Below are positions 43,039 through 51,065 of a stretch of DNA of 53,321 nt, piece by piece. Location: NCBI GenBank assembly GCA_036514995.1, contig DATBWB010000219.1:1-53321 (forward strand), read 5' to 3'. Numbering within the stretch: position 1 is the stretch's first letter; each line of letters begins with the position of its first letter. The translations under genes were made by a program, and so were the position numbers. Origin of the DNA: Candidatus Acidiferrales bacterium. GTDB taxonomy: Bacteria > Acidobacteriota > Terriglobia > Acidiferrales > DATBWB01. The notes below the pieces were generated by a model that searched no databases, was not told where the DNA came from, and was given only the letters and a program-made list of their open reading frames with translations.

Positions 43039-44094
43039 GTGAACCAGCTCATTCCACTGCGACTGAAACCTTCCATGGATGCGCGTCTGTGGGGGAGGCG
43101 GAATCTTGCGCCGCTGTTTCCCGGGATGGTGAACTTGCCGCAGCCCATCGGCGAACTGTGGCTGACCGGGGAAGGGGCCACGTTTGAAAATGGCCCCTGG
43201 GCGGGCAAGACGCTGGGCGAGGTTTGGCGGAGCATCCCCAACGAAATCCTTGGGGCTGACGTCCCGCGGGGGAACCACTTCCCGCTTCTCGCCAAGTTCC
43301 TCTTTCCCCGCGAAAAACTTTCCATTCAGGTCCACCCGGACGATGACTATGCCCGCCGAAAAGAGAACCAGCCCGGCAAGACGGAGATGTGGTACATCGT
43401 GGAAGCTGCCCCGGGCGCTGAGATCCTTCTGGGGCTCAAGCCCGGCGTGGACGGGCCGGCACTTCGGGCGGCGATCGCTTCCGGAGCGGCGGAAGAGTGC
43501 TTGCATCGCATCCCGGTGCGGGCGGGCGACGCCTTCTTTATTCCCCCGGGCACGGTGCATTCCATCGGGCCAGACATGACGATTTGTGAAATCGAGGAAT
43601 ATTCGGATCTCACCTACCGGCTCTATGATTTCGAGCGACTCGATAACCGGGGCAAGCCGCGCGAGCTTCACGTCGAGAAGGCGCTCGCCGTCATCCGCTG
43701 GGCCGCCGTGGCAGGCGGGTGCGGGGGACGGCTCAACCCCATCGTTTTTTCGCGCAAGCATCTCGGGGAAACATTTCTGGCGGCCTGTCGCTACTTTGCC
43801 GTGGAAAGCTGGGAGTTTGACCAACCCGTCGGCGGAGTGACCCGGACGCGTCGCTTTGAGTTGCTCATCTTCCTCGAAGGGGAGGGGAGGATCGAGCACG
43901 GGGCAAGCGCGTTCGAATATCGCCGGGGCGAGGTCTGGCTCATCCCGGCCAGCCTTGGCTACTTTCGGCTCCAGCCGGCCTGCGGCAGCAAGCTGCTCCG
44001 GGCGCTTGTCCCGGACCTGGCCCGCGACTGGGTCGAGCCGCTGCGCGAACGTGGCGCGACAGAAGCCGACTGGTCCCGGATCACGTTTGCCTAG
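43039..44094 (+). CDS. manA: Mannose-6-phosphate isomerase, class I
   Basis: 351 residues from GTG 43039, three bases after the aminotransferase stop. Cupin-type features: FLFPREKLSIQVHPDD (zinc-binding His), GKTEMWYIVEA with the metal Glu, and FFIPPGTVHSIGP with another His. ELWLTGEGATFENGP near the start also fits. It interconverts fructose-6-phosphate and mannose-6-phosphate. With manC and the phosphohexomutase downstream it could supply GDP-mannose for surface polysaccharide or glycoconjugate. No sugar-polymer gene is in the window. Confidence 0.92.
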   Translation: MNQLIPLRLKPSMDARLWGRRNLAPLFPGMVNLPQPIGELWLTGEGATFENGPWAGKTLGEVWRSIPNEILGADVPRGNHFPLLAKFLFPREKLSIQVHPDDDYARRKENQPGKTEMWYIVEAAPGAEILLGLKPGVDGPALRAAIASGAAEECLHRIPVRAGDAFFIPPGTVHSIGPDMTICEIEEYSDLTYRLYDFERLDNRGKPRELHVEKALAVIRWAAVAGGCGGRLNPIVFSRKHLGETFLAACRYFAVESWEFDQPVGGVTRTRRFELLIFLEGEGRIEHGASAFEYRRGEVWLIPASLGYFRLQPACGSKLLRALVPDLARDWVEPLRERGATEADWSRITFA

Positions 44095-44117
44095 CGCGCG
44101 TCGAAGGGGAAAAATGC

Positions 44118-44183
44118 AGCTCAGGTGACCTCGGCCGCGGCCCGGCTCAAGTCACCTGACGCAGTTTGGCCGATGCAAAGACC
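44118..44183 (+). repeat. Structured intergenic repeat, copy A
   Basis: TCAGGTGAC (44121-44129) pairs with GTCACCTGA (44151-44159), then GCAGTTT and CGATGCAAAGACC follow. It matches copy B at 50957-51047: CACC(T/C)GA(C/G)GCAGTTT, then (C/G)GATGC(A/C)AAGACC. It lies in the leader of manC. It could be a repeat or a small structured RNA element. Confidence 0.5.
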
Positions 44184-44248
44184 CCAGTGGAACCCCGGAT
44201 GTTCCCCCGGGCGACAAAAGGGAAAACGGGAACGGTGCCGGGGCAAAG

Positions 44249-45358
44249 ATGAAGTCAAAGCTGCTCGCTGACGCGGTGATCCTGGCCGGTGGCCGAGGCA
44301 CTCGTTTCTGGCCGCGCAGCCGGGCGCAATCCCCCAAACAGCTCATCAACATTGTCGGCGACGGCTCGATGCTCCGGCAGACCTACCAGCGCCTGCGGCC
44401 TCTTTTTCCTCCTTCGCGGATGTGGGTGGTCACCACCGAGGAGCTCGTTCCCGCCGTTCGCAGGCAGCTTCCGCACGTTCCCGCTCGCCACATTTTGGCC
44501 GAGCCGGTGGGGCGCAACACCGCTGCCGCCATCGGACTGGCCGCCTTTCACCTCCAGTCCCGCAGAGCGGGACGGGGTGAAAGTTTGATGGCGGTTTTTC
44601 CGGCCGATCATGTCATTCGACGCCCGGAGAAATTTCGCCGGATCGTGCGGGCGGCGCTGGCGGCGGCTGCCTCGGATCACCATCTTGTCATTCTCGGAAT
44701 CGAACCCACTCGCCCCGAGACCGGGTACGGCTACATCGAACGAGGTCGGCTGGCGACCAGAATCCATGGCCAGGCCATCTTCCACGCAAGACGCTTCACC
44801 GAAAAACCGGAGCTTCTGCGCGCGCTCGGTTATCTGCGCGCCGGGCGATATTTTTGGAACTCGGGGACTTTCTTCTGGAAGGTGACAACCTTTCTCGGCC
44901 ATCTCCGCCGATACCTTCCGGCAACGTTTGCCGGGTTATCCGAAATTGCCGGCTCGATCGGCAGCCGAGGCTACGCGCGCCTTCTTCGACGCCTCTATCC
45001 CGGCCTCCAGAGCATCTCGGTGGACTATGCTATTATGGAACGAGCGCGTGATGTCTGGGTGATTCCCTGTGCCGCCCGCGGGGGGATCGGCTGGAGCGAT
45101 CTCGGCTCCTGGGCAGCGGTGTATGAATTCCTGGCGCGAAGGGCCGGCGAAAACGTCTCCGCCGGGCGGTACGTGGCCCTTGATTCGAAAGGCAACTTTT
45201 TATGGAGTCCGCAGAAGTTTGTCGCCGCCATCGGCGTGCGCGATTTGATTGTTGTGGAGACCCCGGACGCGCTCCTCATTTGCCCGCGCCAGCGGGCCCA
45301 GGACGTCGGAAAAATCGTGAAGTGGCTCGAGCAGAACAGTCAAAGCCGACTGCTCTGA
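44249..45358 (+). CDS. manC: Mannose-1-phosphate guanylyltransferase
   Basis: 369 residues, ATG 44249. It has LAGGRGTRFWPRSRAQSPKQ (nucleotide/metal loop), AEPVGRNTAAAIGLAA, VFPADH, ETGYGYIE, YFWNSGTFFWK and SVDYAIMER. It ends without the cupin-type isomerase domain of bifunctional enzymes, so it makes only GDP-mannose from mannose-1-phosphate and GTP. Residues 104-111 (SRRAGRGE) come from a perfect hairpin (44558-44572) in a place where relatives have a short loop before VFPADH. The region upstream contains a structured repeat. Confidence 0.92.
   Translation: MKSKLLADAVILAGGRGTRFWPRSRAQSPKQLINIVGDGSMLRQTYQRLRPLFPPSRMWVVTTEELVPAVRRQLPHVPARHILAEPVGRNTAAAIGLAAFHLQSRRAGRGESLMAVFPADHVIRRPEKFRRIVRAALAAAASDHHLVILGIEPTRPETGYGYIERGRLATRIHGQAIFHARRFTEKPELLRALGYLRAGRYFWNSGTFFWKVTTFLGHLRRYLPATFAGLSEIAGSIGSRGYARLLRRLYPGLQSISVDYAIMERARDVWVIPCAARGGIGWSDLGSWAAVYEFLARRAGENVSAGRYVALDSKGNFLWSPQKFVAAIGVRDLIVVETPDALLICPRQRAQDVGKIVKWLEQNSQSRLL
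44558..44572. repeat. Short palindrome inside manC
   Basis: TCCCGC pairs with GCGGGA around AGA, the same loop as at 8438-8455. It is read in frame as SRRAG in a loop of the guanylyltransferase. Confidence 0.5.
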
Positions 45359-45444
45359 ATTCCGCCGTGCCCTGACGAACCCGGGAGGGGGAGACAAGAC
45401 TGCCTGTCCCGGGGGACGACCTTCGCTTATACTTCATTCCCGCG

Positions 45445-46860
45445 ATGCAGATTAAATTCGGCACGGACGGCTGGCGCGGCGTCATCGCCGAGGATTTTAC
45501 GTTCGCCAATGTCCGCCGGGTGGCCTTGGCCATCGGTCGTTACGTCCGCGAAGAGGAGGATTGGCGCCGCGGTGTGCTTGTCGGCTACGACCGTCGCTGG
45601 GGCTCCGAGAATTTTGCTCAGGCGGCAGCGGAGACCATCTCCTCGCTCGACATCCCCGTGTTGCTTTCTTCGTCGGCTTGCCCCAGCCCGGCCATTTCCT
45701 ACATGGTTCTGGCGGAGAAGGCGGCCGGCGCCATCCTGATTACCGCCAGTCACAATCCCTATCGCTGGAATGGCGTGAAATTCAAAGCTCGCTACGGCGG
45801 TTCGGCGTCGTCAGAAATTACCGCCCGGATTGAAAGTTATCTCGAGCGCGTCCTTGCCGAAGGCGCCGAACCGGGCCCCGCCAAGCCTGACCGCATTCAA
45901 CCACTCGATGTCATCGCCCCTTACTTGAATCATCTTGCCACGCTGGCGGACATGAAGCGCATCGGGTCGAGCGGCCTTCGCATCGTCGCCGACCCGATGT
46001 ACGGCGTCGCGGCAGGCTGTTTGCCCCGGCTGCTGGCCGGGCCGGGCAAGGGCGGGGCGGGGTGCGTCGAGATCCGCGGCCAGCGCGACCCGCTTTTCCC
46101 GGGCATCAACCCCGAACCCATCGACCCTCATATTGAGGCGCTCCGCCAGAAGGTGGTTCAAGAAAACTTTGACGTGGGCTTCGCCTTCGACGGCGACGCC
46201 GACCGCATCGGCGCGGTGGACTGCACCGGCCAATTCATTGATTCCCACAAGATTTTTTCGATCCTGCTCTGGCACCTTGCCGGGACGCGCAAACTCTCCG
46301 GGGACGTGGCCAAGACGTTCTCCACCACCAAGATGGTGGACAAAATTGCCGCCCAATTTGGCCGGCAGGTTTTCGAAACGCCGGTAGGCTTCAAGTACAT
46401 CGCCGACCTCATGCGCGAGCGGGACATCTTGATCGGCGGGGAGGAAAGCGGCGGCATCGGCGTCAAGATGCACATCCCGGAACGCGATGCCACGTTGATC
46501 GCTCTGCTGCTCGCGGAGGTGATGGCGTGCCACGGCAAGACGCTGGGCCAACTCGTTGAGATGCTCAGCGCCGACTTCGGTCCGCACTTCTATGATCGCT
46601 TTGACCTCGAACTTCACGGCGAGCAAAAAGAAAAGGCCGTGGCCTTCTTCTCTGACCCTGCCCTGCAACAGGTCGGTGGCTTGCCGGTTGAAAACCGGGA
46701 GAATCTGGACGGGATCAAGCTCTATCTCAAGAACGCCGGCTGGGTGATGATCCGCGCCTCCGGCACCGAGCCGATTTTGCGGCTCTACGCGGAAGCGCCC
46801 AGCCCTGAGCTGGTGGCTCGCGTCCTGAGCGAAGTTGAAAGAATGGCGCGCAACTGCTAG
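45445..46860 (+). CDS. Phosphoglucomutase/phosphomannomutase family protein
   Basis: 471 residues. Domain signatures in order: KFGTDGWRG, the phosphoserine loop ITASHNPYRWNG, the metal loop FAFDGDADRIG, the sugar loop GGEESGGIGVK, and RASGTEPILRLY for phosphate binding. It moves phosphate between C6 and C1 of a hexose. Next to manA and manC it is probably the mannose-6-phosphate to mannose-1-phosphate step, but this family also contains phosphoglucomutases, so the sugar is not fixed. A CCCGGG-based hairpin (45380-45413) separates it from manC. Confidence 0.92.
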   Translation: MQIKFGTDGWRGVIAEDFTFANVRRVALAIGRYVREEEDWRRGVLVGYDRRWGSENFAQAAAETISSLDIPVLLSSSACPSPAISYMVLAEKAAGAILITASHNPYRWNGVKFKARYGGSASSEITARIESYLERVLAEGAEPGPAKPDRIQPLDVIAPYLNHLATLADMKRIGSSGLRIVADPMYGVAAGCLPRLLAGPGKGGAGCVEIRGQRDPLFPGINPEPIDPHIEALRQKVVQENFDVGFAFDGDADRIGAVDCTGQFIDSHKIFSILLWHLAGTRKLSGDVAKTFSTTKMVDKIAAQFGRQVFETPVGFKYIADLMRERDILIGGEESGGIGVKMHIPERDATLIALLLAEVMACHGKTLGQLVEMLSADFGPHFYDRFDLELHGEQKEKAVAFFSDPALQQVGGLPVENRENLDGIKLYLKNAGWVMIRASGTEPILRLYAEAPSPELVARVLSEVERMARNC

Positions 46861-46870
46861 CCTGAGGGCC

Positions 46871-48025
46871 ATGGCGACTGTTCCTGCCACCGAGCAACCC
46901 GGGAAGCGCGAGCCCCGATCCAATCGGGGCGAGCAGATGGCGAAACGCTATCATCGGAGCCGGCGGTTTGTCGGCCTCGCGAGTTGGCTCCTTTCCACCG
47001 CCCTGATTATCGTGTTCCTGTGGACCGGCGCAACCGTCTGGCTGCGCGACTTCGCCTACCAGGTCTTCCGGCACCCTGCCCTGGCCTTGCTTGTCTATGC
47101 CACCGTCCTGGGCGCGGCCATGAAGTTTCTCCACCTTCCGGCAAGTTTCTACCGCGGCTTTTTTCTGGAGCGCCGCTACGGCCTTTCGCGCCAGGCGTTC
47201 TCCGGTTGGGCGAAAGACTACCTGAAAGCTTCCGTCCTGAGCGCACTCCTCGGCCTTGCCTCCCTGGAAATTGTCTATTACGCTCTCGGCCGTTATCCGG
47301 AATTGTGGTGGGTCATCGTCGCCGCGGTCTTTGTTCTTTTTGTTTTGGTGCTGGCCAACCTCGCGCCGGTTCTCCTCTTTCCGCTGTTTTTCAAGTTCAA
47401 GCCGCTCGAAAACGCTGATCTGACCGAGCGCTTGCAGAAACTTTGCGAGCGGGCGAAGACACGGGTGCGGGGCGTTTGGGAGTGGAAACTGGGCGAGAAA
47501 AGCTCTCGCGGCAACGCCGCGCTCGTCGGCTGGGGCAATACCCGGCGGATTATCCTGGCGGATACGGTGCTCGAGAATTATGCGCCGGAAGAGATTCAGT
47601 CCATTCTGGCGCACGAGCTCGGCCACCATGTCCATGCTGACCTCTGGCGGGGGCTCGCGCTGGAAGCGGCGCTGGCTTTCGCATCGTTTTATGCCGCGCA
47701 CCGGGTGCTGCTCCTGGCCACGCCATGGTTCGGTTTTGCAGGGCTTGCTGATTTTGCGAACCTGCCGCTGCTGATGCTGGCAGGAACCGCCATTTCCCTG
47801 GCGGCGTTGCCGATGGCCAACGCTTTTTCGCGCCAGATGGAGCGAGCAGCGGATCGCTTTGCCCTCGAGACGACGCGCGACCGCGAGGCATTTATTTCGT
47901 CCATGGAGAAGCTCGGCTCGCAAAATTTGGCTGAACCAAGACCGAACCGCTTGATCGAATTGGTTTTCTATAGCCATCCGCCTGTGGAAAAGCGTCTTGC
48001 CCTGGCGCGAGAAGTGAAGCTTTGA
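46871..48025 (+). CDS. M48-family membrane zinc protease, Ste24/CAAX-type
   Basis: 384 residues from ATG 46871, ten bases after the mutase stop; ATG 46937 is an alternative that would skip a repeat-encoded stretch (residues 14-21). Several membrane helices (about 48-68, 76-96, 125-143, 150-175 in this numbering) precede the zinc site ILAHELGHHVHAD, and the downstream Glu lies in QMERAADRFAL. The layout (long helical N-part, AALVGWGNTRRIILAD just ahead) matches Ste24-like prenyl-protein proteases rather than HtpX. Bacteria rarely prenylate proteins, so the substrate is probably a misfolded or signal-bearing membrane protein. That is inference. Confidence 0.88.
   Translation: MATVPATEQPGKREPRSNRGEQMAKRYHRSRRFVGLASWLLSTALIIVFLWTGATVWLRDFAYQVFRHPALALLVYATVLGAAMKFLHLPASFYRGFFLERRYGLSRQAFSGWAKDYLKASVLSALLGLASLEIVYYALGRYPELWWVIVAAVFVLFVLVLANLAPVLLFPLFFKFKPLENADLTERLQKLCERAKTRVRGVWEWKLGEKSSRGNAALVGWGNTRRIILADTVLENYAPEEIQSILAHELGHHVHADLWRGLALEAALAFASFYAAHRVLLLATPWFGFAGLADFANLPLLMLAGTAISLAALPMANAFSRQMERAADRFALETTRDREAFISSMEKLGSQNLAEPRPNRLIELVFYSHPPVEKRLALAREVKL
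46912..46930. repeat. GC palindrome at the start of the M48 gene
   Basis: GCCCCGAT, loop CCA, ATCGGGGC: perfect stem of eight. From ATG 46871 it is read as EPRSNRGE (residues 14-21), almost the same peptide as in HscA (EHRSNRGE). If translation starts at 46937, it is instead in the leader. Confidence 0.7.
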
Positions 48026-48071
48026 TCGGCCGCGTCCGCTACGGGGGGCATTGGCGCCCGAGGAGCCCATC

Positions 48072-48968
48072 TTGAAACGCCTGCGCTTCTTTCAGCTTGA
48101 CGTCTTCACGGATAAGCCCCTGACCGGCAACCCGCTTGCCGTCGTGCTCGACGCCGACGACCTCCACCAGGAGCAGATGCAAGCCATTGCCCGCGAAATG
48201 AACCTATCGGAAACGACGTTTGTGCAAAAACCGCGTGACCGCCGAGCGCTTTGCCGGGTGCGGATTTTTACGACGGTGCAGGAACTGCCGCTGGCCGGCC
48301 ATCCGGTGATTGGCACGTGGTGGCTGCTGGCTGAGCTGGGCGTCGTGCCGCGCATGGAAGGCGTCACCCACGTGATGCAAGAGACAGGCGCGGGCGTCCT
48401 GCCCGTGGAAATCATCGAGCGGGAAGGCAAGGTCCAGCGGGTGGTCATGGAACAAACACCGGCAAAATTTTTCCCGGGAAGAATCAACGTGGAGCGGCTG
48501 GCCTCTGCCCTGGGCATTTCAAAATCGGCGATTGGCGGGAACGGCCTGGTACCTCAATTCGTCTCGACCGGGCTCAAGCAATTGATGGTTCCGGTCAAGA
48601 CGCGAGCGGCGTTGAGAAAGGTGCGCATGTTTCCGCACAAGCTGCTGGCATTGCTTTGGCCGAAAGGGATTGTCGCCTACGTCTTCACGCTCGACATTCG
48701 CGGCTGGGCCGATGCCCGGGCGCGCAGCTTTGCGCCCTCGGAGTTGATTGAAGATCCGGCTACCGGCTCGGCCGCCGGGGCGCTCGGCAGCTATCTGGTC
48801 GAGCACGGCGTCTTTGCTCCCGAGCGAACGATCCACATCGAACAGGGAATGGAGATGGGCCGGCCATCGCGGATCGAGGTCGTGATCCTCAGGAACCAAA
48901 AGGGCCAGTTGATTCCTCGCGTCGGCGGCTCGGCCGTGAGGGTTCTCGAGGGAACGATCACGGTATGA
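48072..48968 (+). CDS. PhzF-family isomerase-like protein
   Basis: 298 residues from TTG 48072 (GAGGAG eight bases upstream; the open frame begins at TTG 48051). Family features: FFQLDVFTDKPLTGNPLAVVLDAD, AREMNLSETTFV with the conserved Glu, LAGHPVIGTWWLL, and near the end EDPATGSAAGALG. PhzF proteins have a diaminopimelate-epimerase-like fold; PhzF itself isomerises a phenazine precursor, and most others have unknown substrates. No phenazine genes are near, so that role is not supported. It stands after the M48 gene in the same direction. Confidence 0.9.
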   Translation: MKRLRFFQLDVFTDKPLTGNPLAVVLDADDLHQEQMQAIAREMNLSETTFVQKPRDRRALCRVRIFTTVQELPLAGHPVIGTWWLLAELGVVPRMEGVTHVMQETGAGVLPVEIIEREGKVQRVVMEQTPAKFFPGRINVERLASALGISKSAIGGNGLVPQFVSTGLKQLMVPVKTRAALRKVRMFPHKLLALLWPKGIVAYVFTLDIRGWADARARSFAPSELIEDPATGSAAGALGSYLVEHGVFAPERTIHIEQGMEMGRPSRIEVVILRNQKGQLIPRVGGSAVRVLEGTITV

Positions 48969-49002
48969 TCGGGAGGGCGCTGAACCGACGGTCGTCGTGC
49001 TC

Positions 49003-49020
49003 GCCTCGATCCAATCGGGG
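49003..49020. repeat. Short GC palindrome, CCCCGAT family
   Basis: GCCTCGAT, loop CCA, ATCGGGG, with one wobble in the stem. It shares CGATCCAATCGGGG with the hscA and M48 copies. It is an intergenic copy between convergent genes. Confidence 0.6.
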
Positions 49021-49149
49021 AAGGCTCAGCCTGAAGGGAACGGCGGCGGGAGGCCGGCGAGCAAGCTCGGGTGAGGTCAGCAACCTCCGAAGGTTGCCAA
49101 AAGAGCCTTCCGTCCGCCGCAGCGGGCTCACGGCGAGCAGCCGCCTTCG

Positions 49150-49560
49150 CTACCCCGTTCCCAGGCTTTTCCGCACCGCATCCAAAACACCGTTGATGAA
49201 TTGAAAGGAATCGGGCATCGAGAAACGTTTGGCGATCTCGAGCGCCTCGTCGATGATCACCGCTGCGTCGGTCTCAGTGGTGGTAAGCAGCTCGGCAACG
49301 GCCACGCGGAGGATGTTCCTATCCACCGCCGCCATGCGTTTGATGCGCCAGTGCTCGGAATGCTTGCCGATCAGGTCGTCAATCTTTTCGTGGTTCTCGA
49401 CGGCCGCGGAGAAGAGTTGATTGGCAAAGGAGCGCGTCTCGTCGCCGACATTCACGCCAGCCCAATAAACTTCAGCTACCTGAGACGGATCTCCCCCTCC
49501 CAGCTCCCACTGAAACATCATCTGGAGCGCGCACTCGCGTGCTTGGCGCCGCCGGCCCAT
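49150..49560 (-). CDS. nusB: Transcription antitermination factor NusB
   Basis: 136 residues. All-helical NusB pattern: RRQARECALQMMFQWE at the start, KHSEHWRIKRMAAVDRNILRVAVAELL in the middle, and AVIIDEALEIAKRFS with FINGVLDAVRK at the end. With NusE/S10 it binds boxA RNA and prevents early termination in rRNA operons. The ATG follows the ribH stop without a gap (TAAATG), a common ribH-nusB pairing. Confidence 0.95.
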   Translation of the reverse strand: MGRRRQARECALQMMFQWELGGGDPSQVAEVYWAGVNVGDETRSFANQLFSAAVENHEKIDDLIGKHSEHWRIKRMAAVDRNILRVAVAELLTTTETDAAVIIDEALEIAKRFSMPDSFQFINGVLDAVRKSLGTG

Positions 49561-50061
49561 TTAGCGACCGGCAGCCTTTTTGGTTCCCATCTGGCGGATG
49601 AGGTTGGCCATTTCGATGGCGCTGAGGGCCGTCTCGAAACCTTTGTTTCCGCTCTTCAATCCAGCGCGGTCAATCGCCTGCTCCAGGGTGTCGCAGGTCA
49701 GGACACCGAAGCCGATCGGAACGCCGGTCTCGACGGAAGCGATTTGCAGGCCCCGGGTCACTTCCTGGGCAAGAAATTCGAAATGGGCTGTCTCTCCGCG
49801 CAAGATAGCACCAAGAGCGATGACCGCGTCGTATTCCTTGGTTTCGGCGAAGCGCCTGGCAGCGACGGGAATCTCAAACGACCCGGGCACGCGCGCCACC
49901 GTCACATCCTGAGGGTTTCCGCCGCATCGCTCGATCCCATCCATGGCGCCGGCCAGCAGCCGTTCCGTGATGAAGCTATTGAAGCGACTGACCACGATTG
50001 CAAACTTCATGCCTCGAGCATCGAGATGGCCAGCCAAGCTTTTCCCTGTTTTGTTTTCCAT
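49561..50061 (-). CDS. ribH: 6,7-dimethyl-8-ribityllumazine synthase
   Basis: 166 residues. Lumazine synthase motifs: FAIVVSRFNSFITERLL, ARVPGSFEIPVAARRF, ALGAILRGETAHFEF (with the catalytic His) and VPIGFGVLTCDTLEQA. It condenses the ribityl-aminouracil with dihydroxybutanone phosphate in riboflavin synthesis. An N-terminal extension of about 16 residues precedes the fold; a Met at residue 18 is another possible start. It is co-transcribed with nusB. Confidence 0.96.
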   Translation of the reverse strand: MENKTGKSLAGHLDARGMKFAIVVSRFNSFITERLLAGAMDGIERCGGNPQDVTVARVPGSFEIPVAARRFAETKEYDAVIALGAILRGETAHFEFLAQEVTRGLQIASVETGVPIGFGVLTCDTLEQAIDRAGLKSGNKGFETALSAIEMANLIRQMGTKKAAGR

Positions 50062-50119
50062 TCTTCACCCCGTTCTTTTCCTTCGTCCACTCGACCTCTT
50101 GGCCCCGCCCGGGACGGGG

Positions 50120-50902
50120 TCAACGGCCGGTGAACTTTGCCGGGCGCTTTTCCAAAAAAGCTTTCGTTCCTTCGCGCATGTCTTCGGTGGCGCAGCACAA
50201 CCCGAAGAGAGTTGCTTCGAGGAAGAGGCCTTCTTCCTGCGGCATCTCCATGCCGTGGTGAACTGCCTCCATAGTGAATTTTACCGCGAGCGGGGCGTTG
50301 GCGGCGATTTTCTTCGCCAGGGTTTCGGCGGCGGGCATGAGCTCCGCCAGGGGCGTGACCTGGTTCACCAATCCGATGCGCAAGGCATCCTGGGCTGAGA
50401 CCAGATCGCCGGTCAACAGAATCTGCATCGCCATTCCCTTGCCCACCAGGCGGGCAAGGCGCTGCGTTCCCCCGTAGCCGGCCATGATGCCGAGTTTCAC
50501 CTCCGGCTGGCCGAACTTGGCATTGTCGCTCGCCAACCGCAGCGTGCAGGCCATGGCCAGTTCGCAGCCGCCGCCCAGGGCATAGCCGTTCACCGCGGCG
50601 ATGACCGGCTTGCCCAGGTGCTCCATCAGGGCAAATACGCTCTGGCCGAAAAGCGAAAACTCTTTGCCTTCCAGCGGCGTTTGCCGGGCAAGCTCGTTGA
50701 TGTCGGCGCCGGAGACGAACGACTTTTCACCCGAACCGGTCAAGATGGCCACCCGCACTTCGGCGTCATCGCGAACCTTGACGAAACAATCCAGCAACTC
50801 TTCCACCGTCTTGCGGTTGAGCGCGTTCAGGACGGTTGGGCGATTCACCGTGACAAAAGCGATGGGAGCGCGTTTTTCAAAGAGCAGATTCTCGTAGGAC
50901 AT
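50120..50902 (-). CDS. Enoyl-CoA hydratase (crotonase family)
   Basis: 260 residues from ATG 50902 (AAAGGA nine bases upstream). It has the oxyanion-hole segments (SGADINELA) and both active-site glutamates: GGGCELAMACTLRL and FGQPEVKLG. The family motif is GIMAGYGGTQRLARLVG. It hydrates short-chain 2-enoyl-CoA. The next genes in the same direction upstream are a 3-hydroxyacyl-CoA dehydrogenase and a thiolase, so this is a short-chain beta-oxidation or butyryl-CoA/PHB-type unit; direction is not decided by sequence. A CCCCG/CGGGG hairpin (50103-50119) lies right after the stop. Confidence 0.93.
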   Translation of the reverse strand: MSYENLLFEKRAPIAFVTVNRPTVLNALNRKTVEELLDCFVKVRDDAEVRVAILTGSGEKSFVSGADINELARQTPLEGKEFSLFGQSVFALMEHLGKPVIAAVNGYALGGGCELAMACTLRLASDNAKFGQPEVKLGIMAGYGGTQRLARLVGKGMAMQILLTGDLVSAQDALRIGLVNQVTPLAELMPAAETLAKKIAANAPLAVKFTMEAVHHGMEMPQEEGLFLEATLFGLCCATEDMREGTKAFLEKRPAKFTGR

Positions 50903-50956
50903 GGAGATGAATCCTTTCGATGAATGGTCTTCGTACCAAACGGGACAGGAAAGCTG

Positions 50957-51047
50957 GTAGCTCAGGTGGCGCGTCGGCGGCATCACCCGAGGCAGTTTCC
51001 CGGATGCCAAGACCTCAGGTGAACGGAAGACGTCCTCCCCGAGCTAC
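50957..51047 (+). repeat. Structured intergenic repeat, copy B
   Basis: The outer stem GTAGCTC (50957-50963) pairs with GAGCTAC (51041-51047). Inside are CACCCGAGGCAGTTT and GGATGCCAAGACC, shared with copy A at 44118-44183. It lies between the crotonase and dehydrogenase genes. Strand of function is unknown; orientation given is that of the match. Confidence 0.5.
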
Positions 51048-51065
51048 AGGCGCTGTGCCGCCACC

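Noticed and set aside
48072-48968. Phenazine biosynthesis role for the PhzF-family gene
   Set aside because: No other phz genes in the region; most PhzF-family members are not phenazine enzymes.
50957-51047. tRNA-like D-arm (GTAGCTCAGGTGG)
   Set aside because: No anticodon or T arm can be folded with it; better explained as the repeat shared with 44118-44183.
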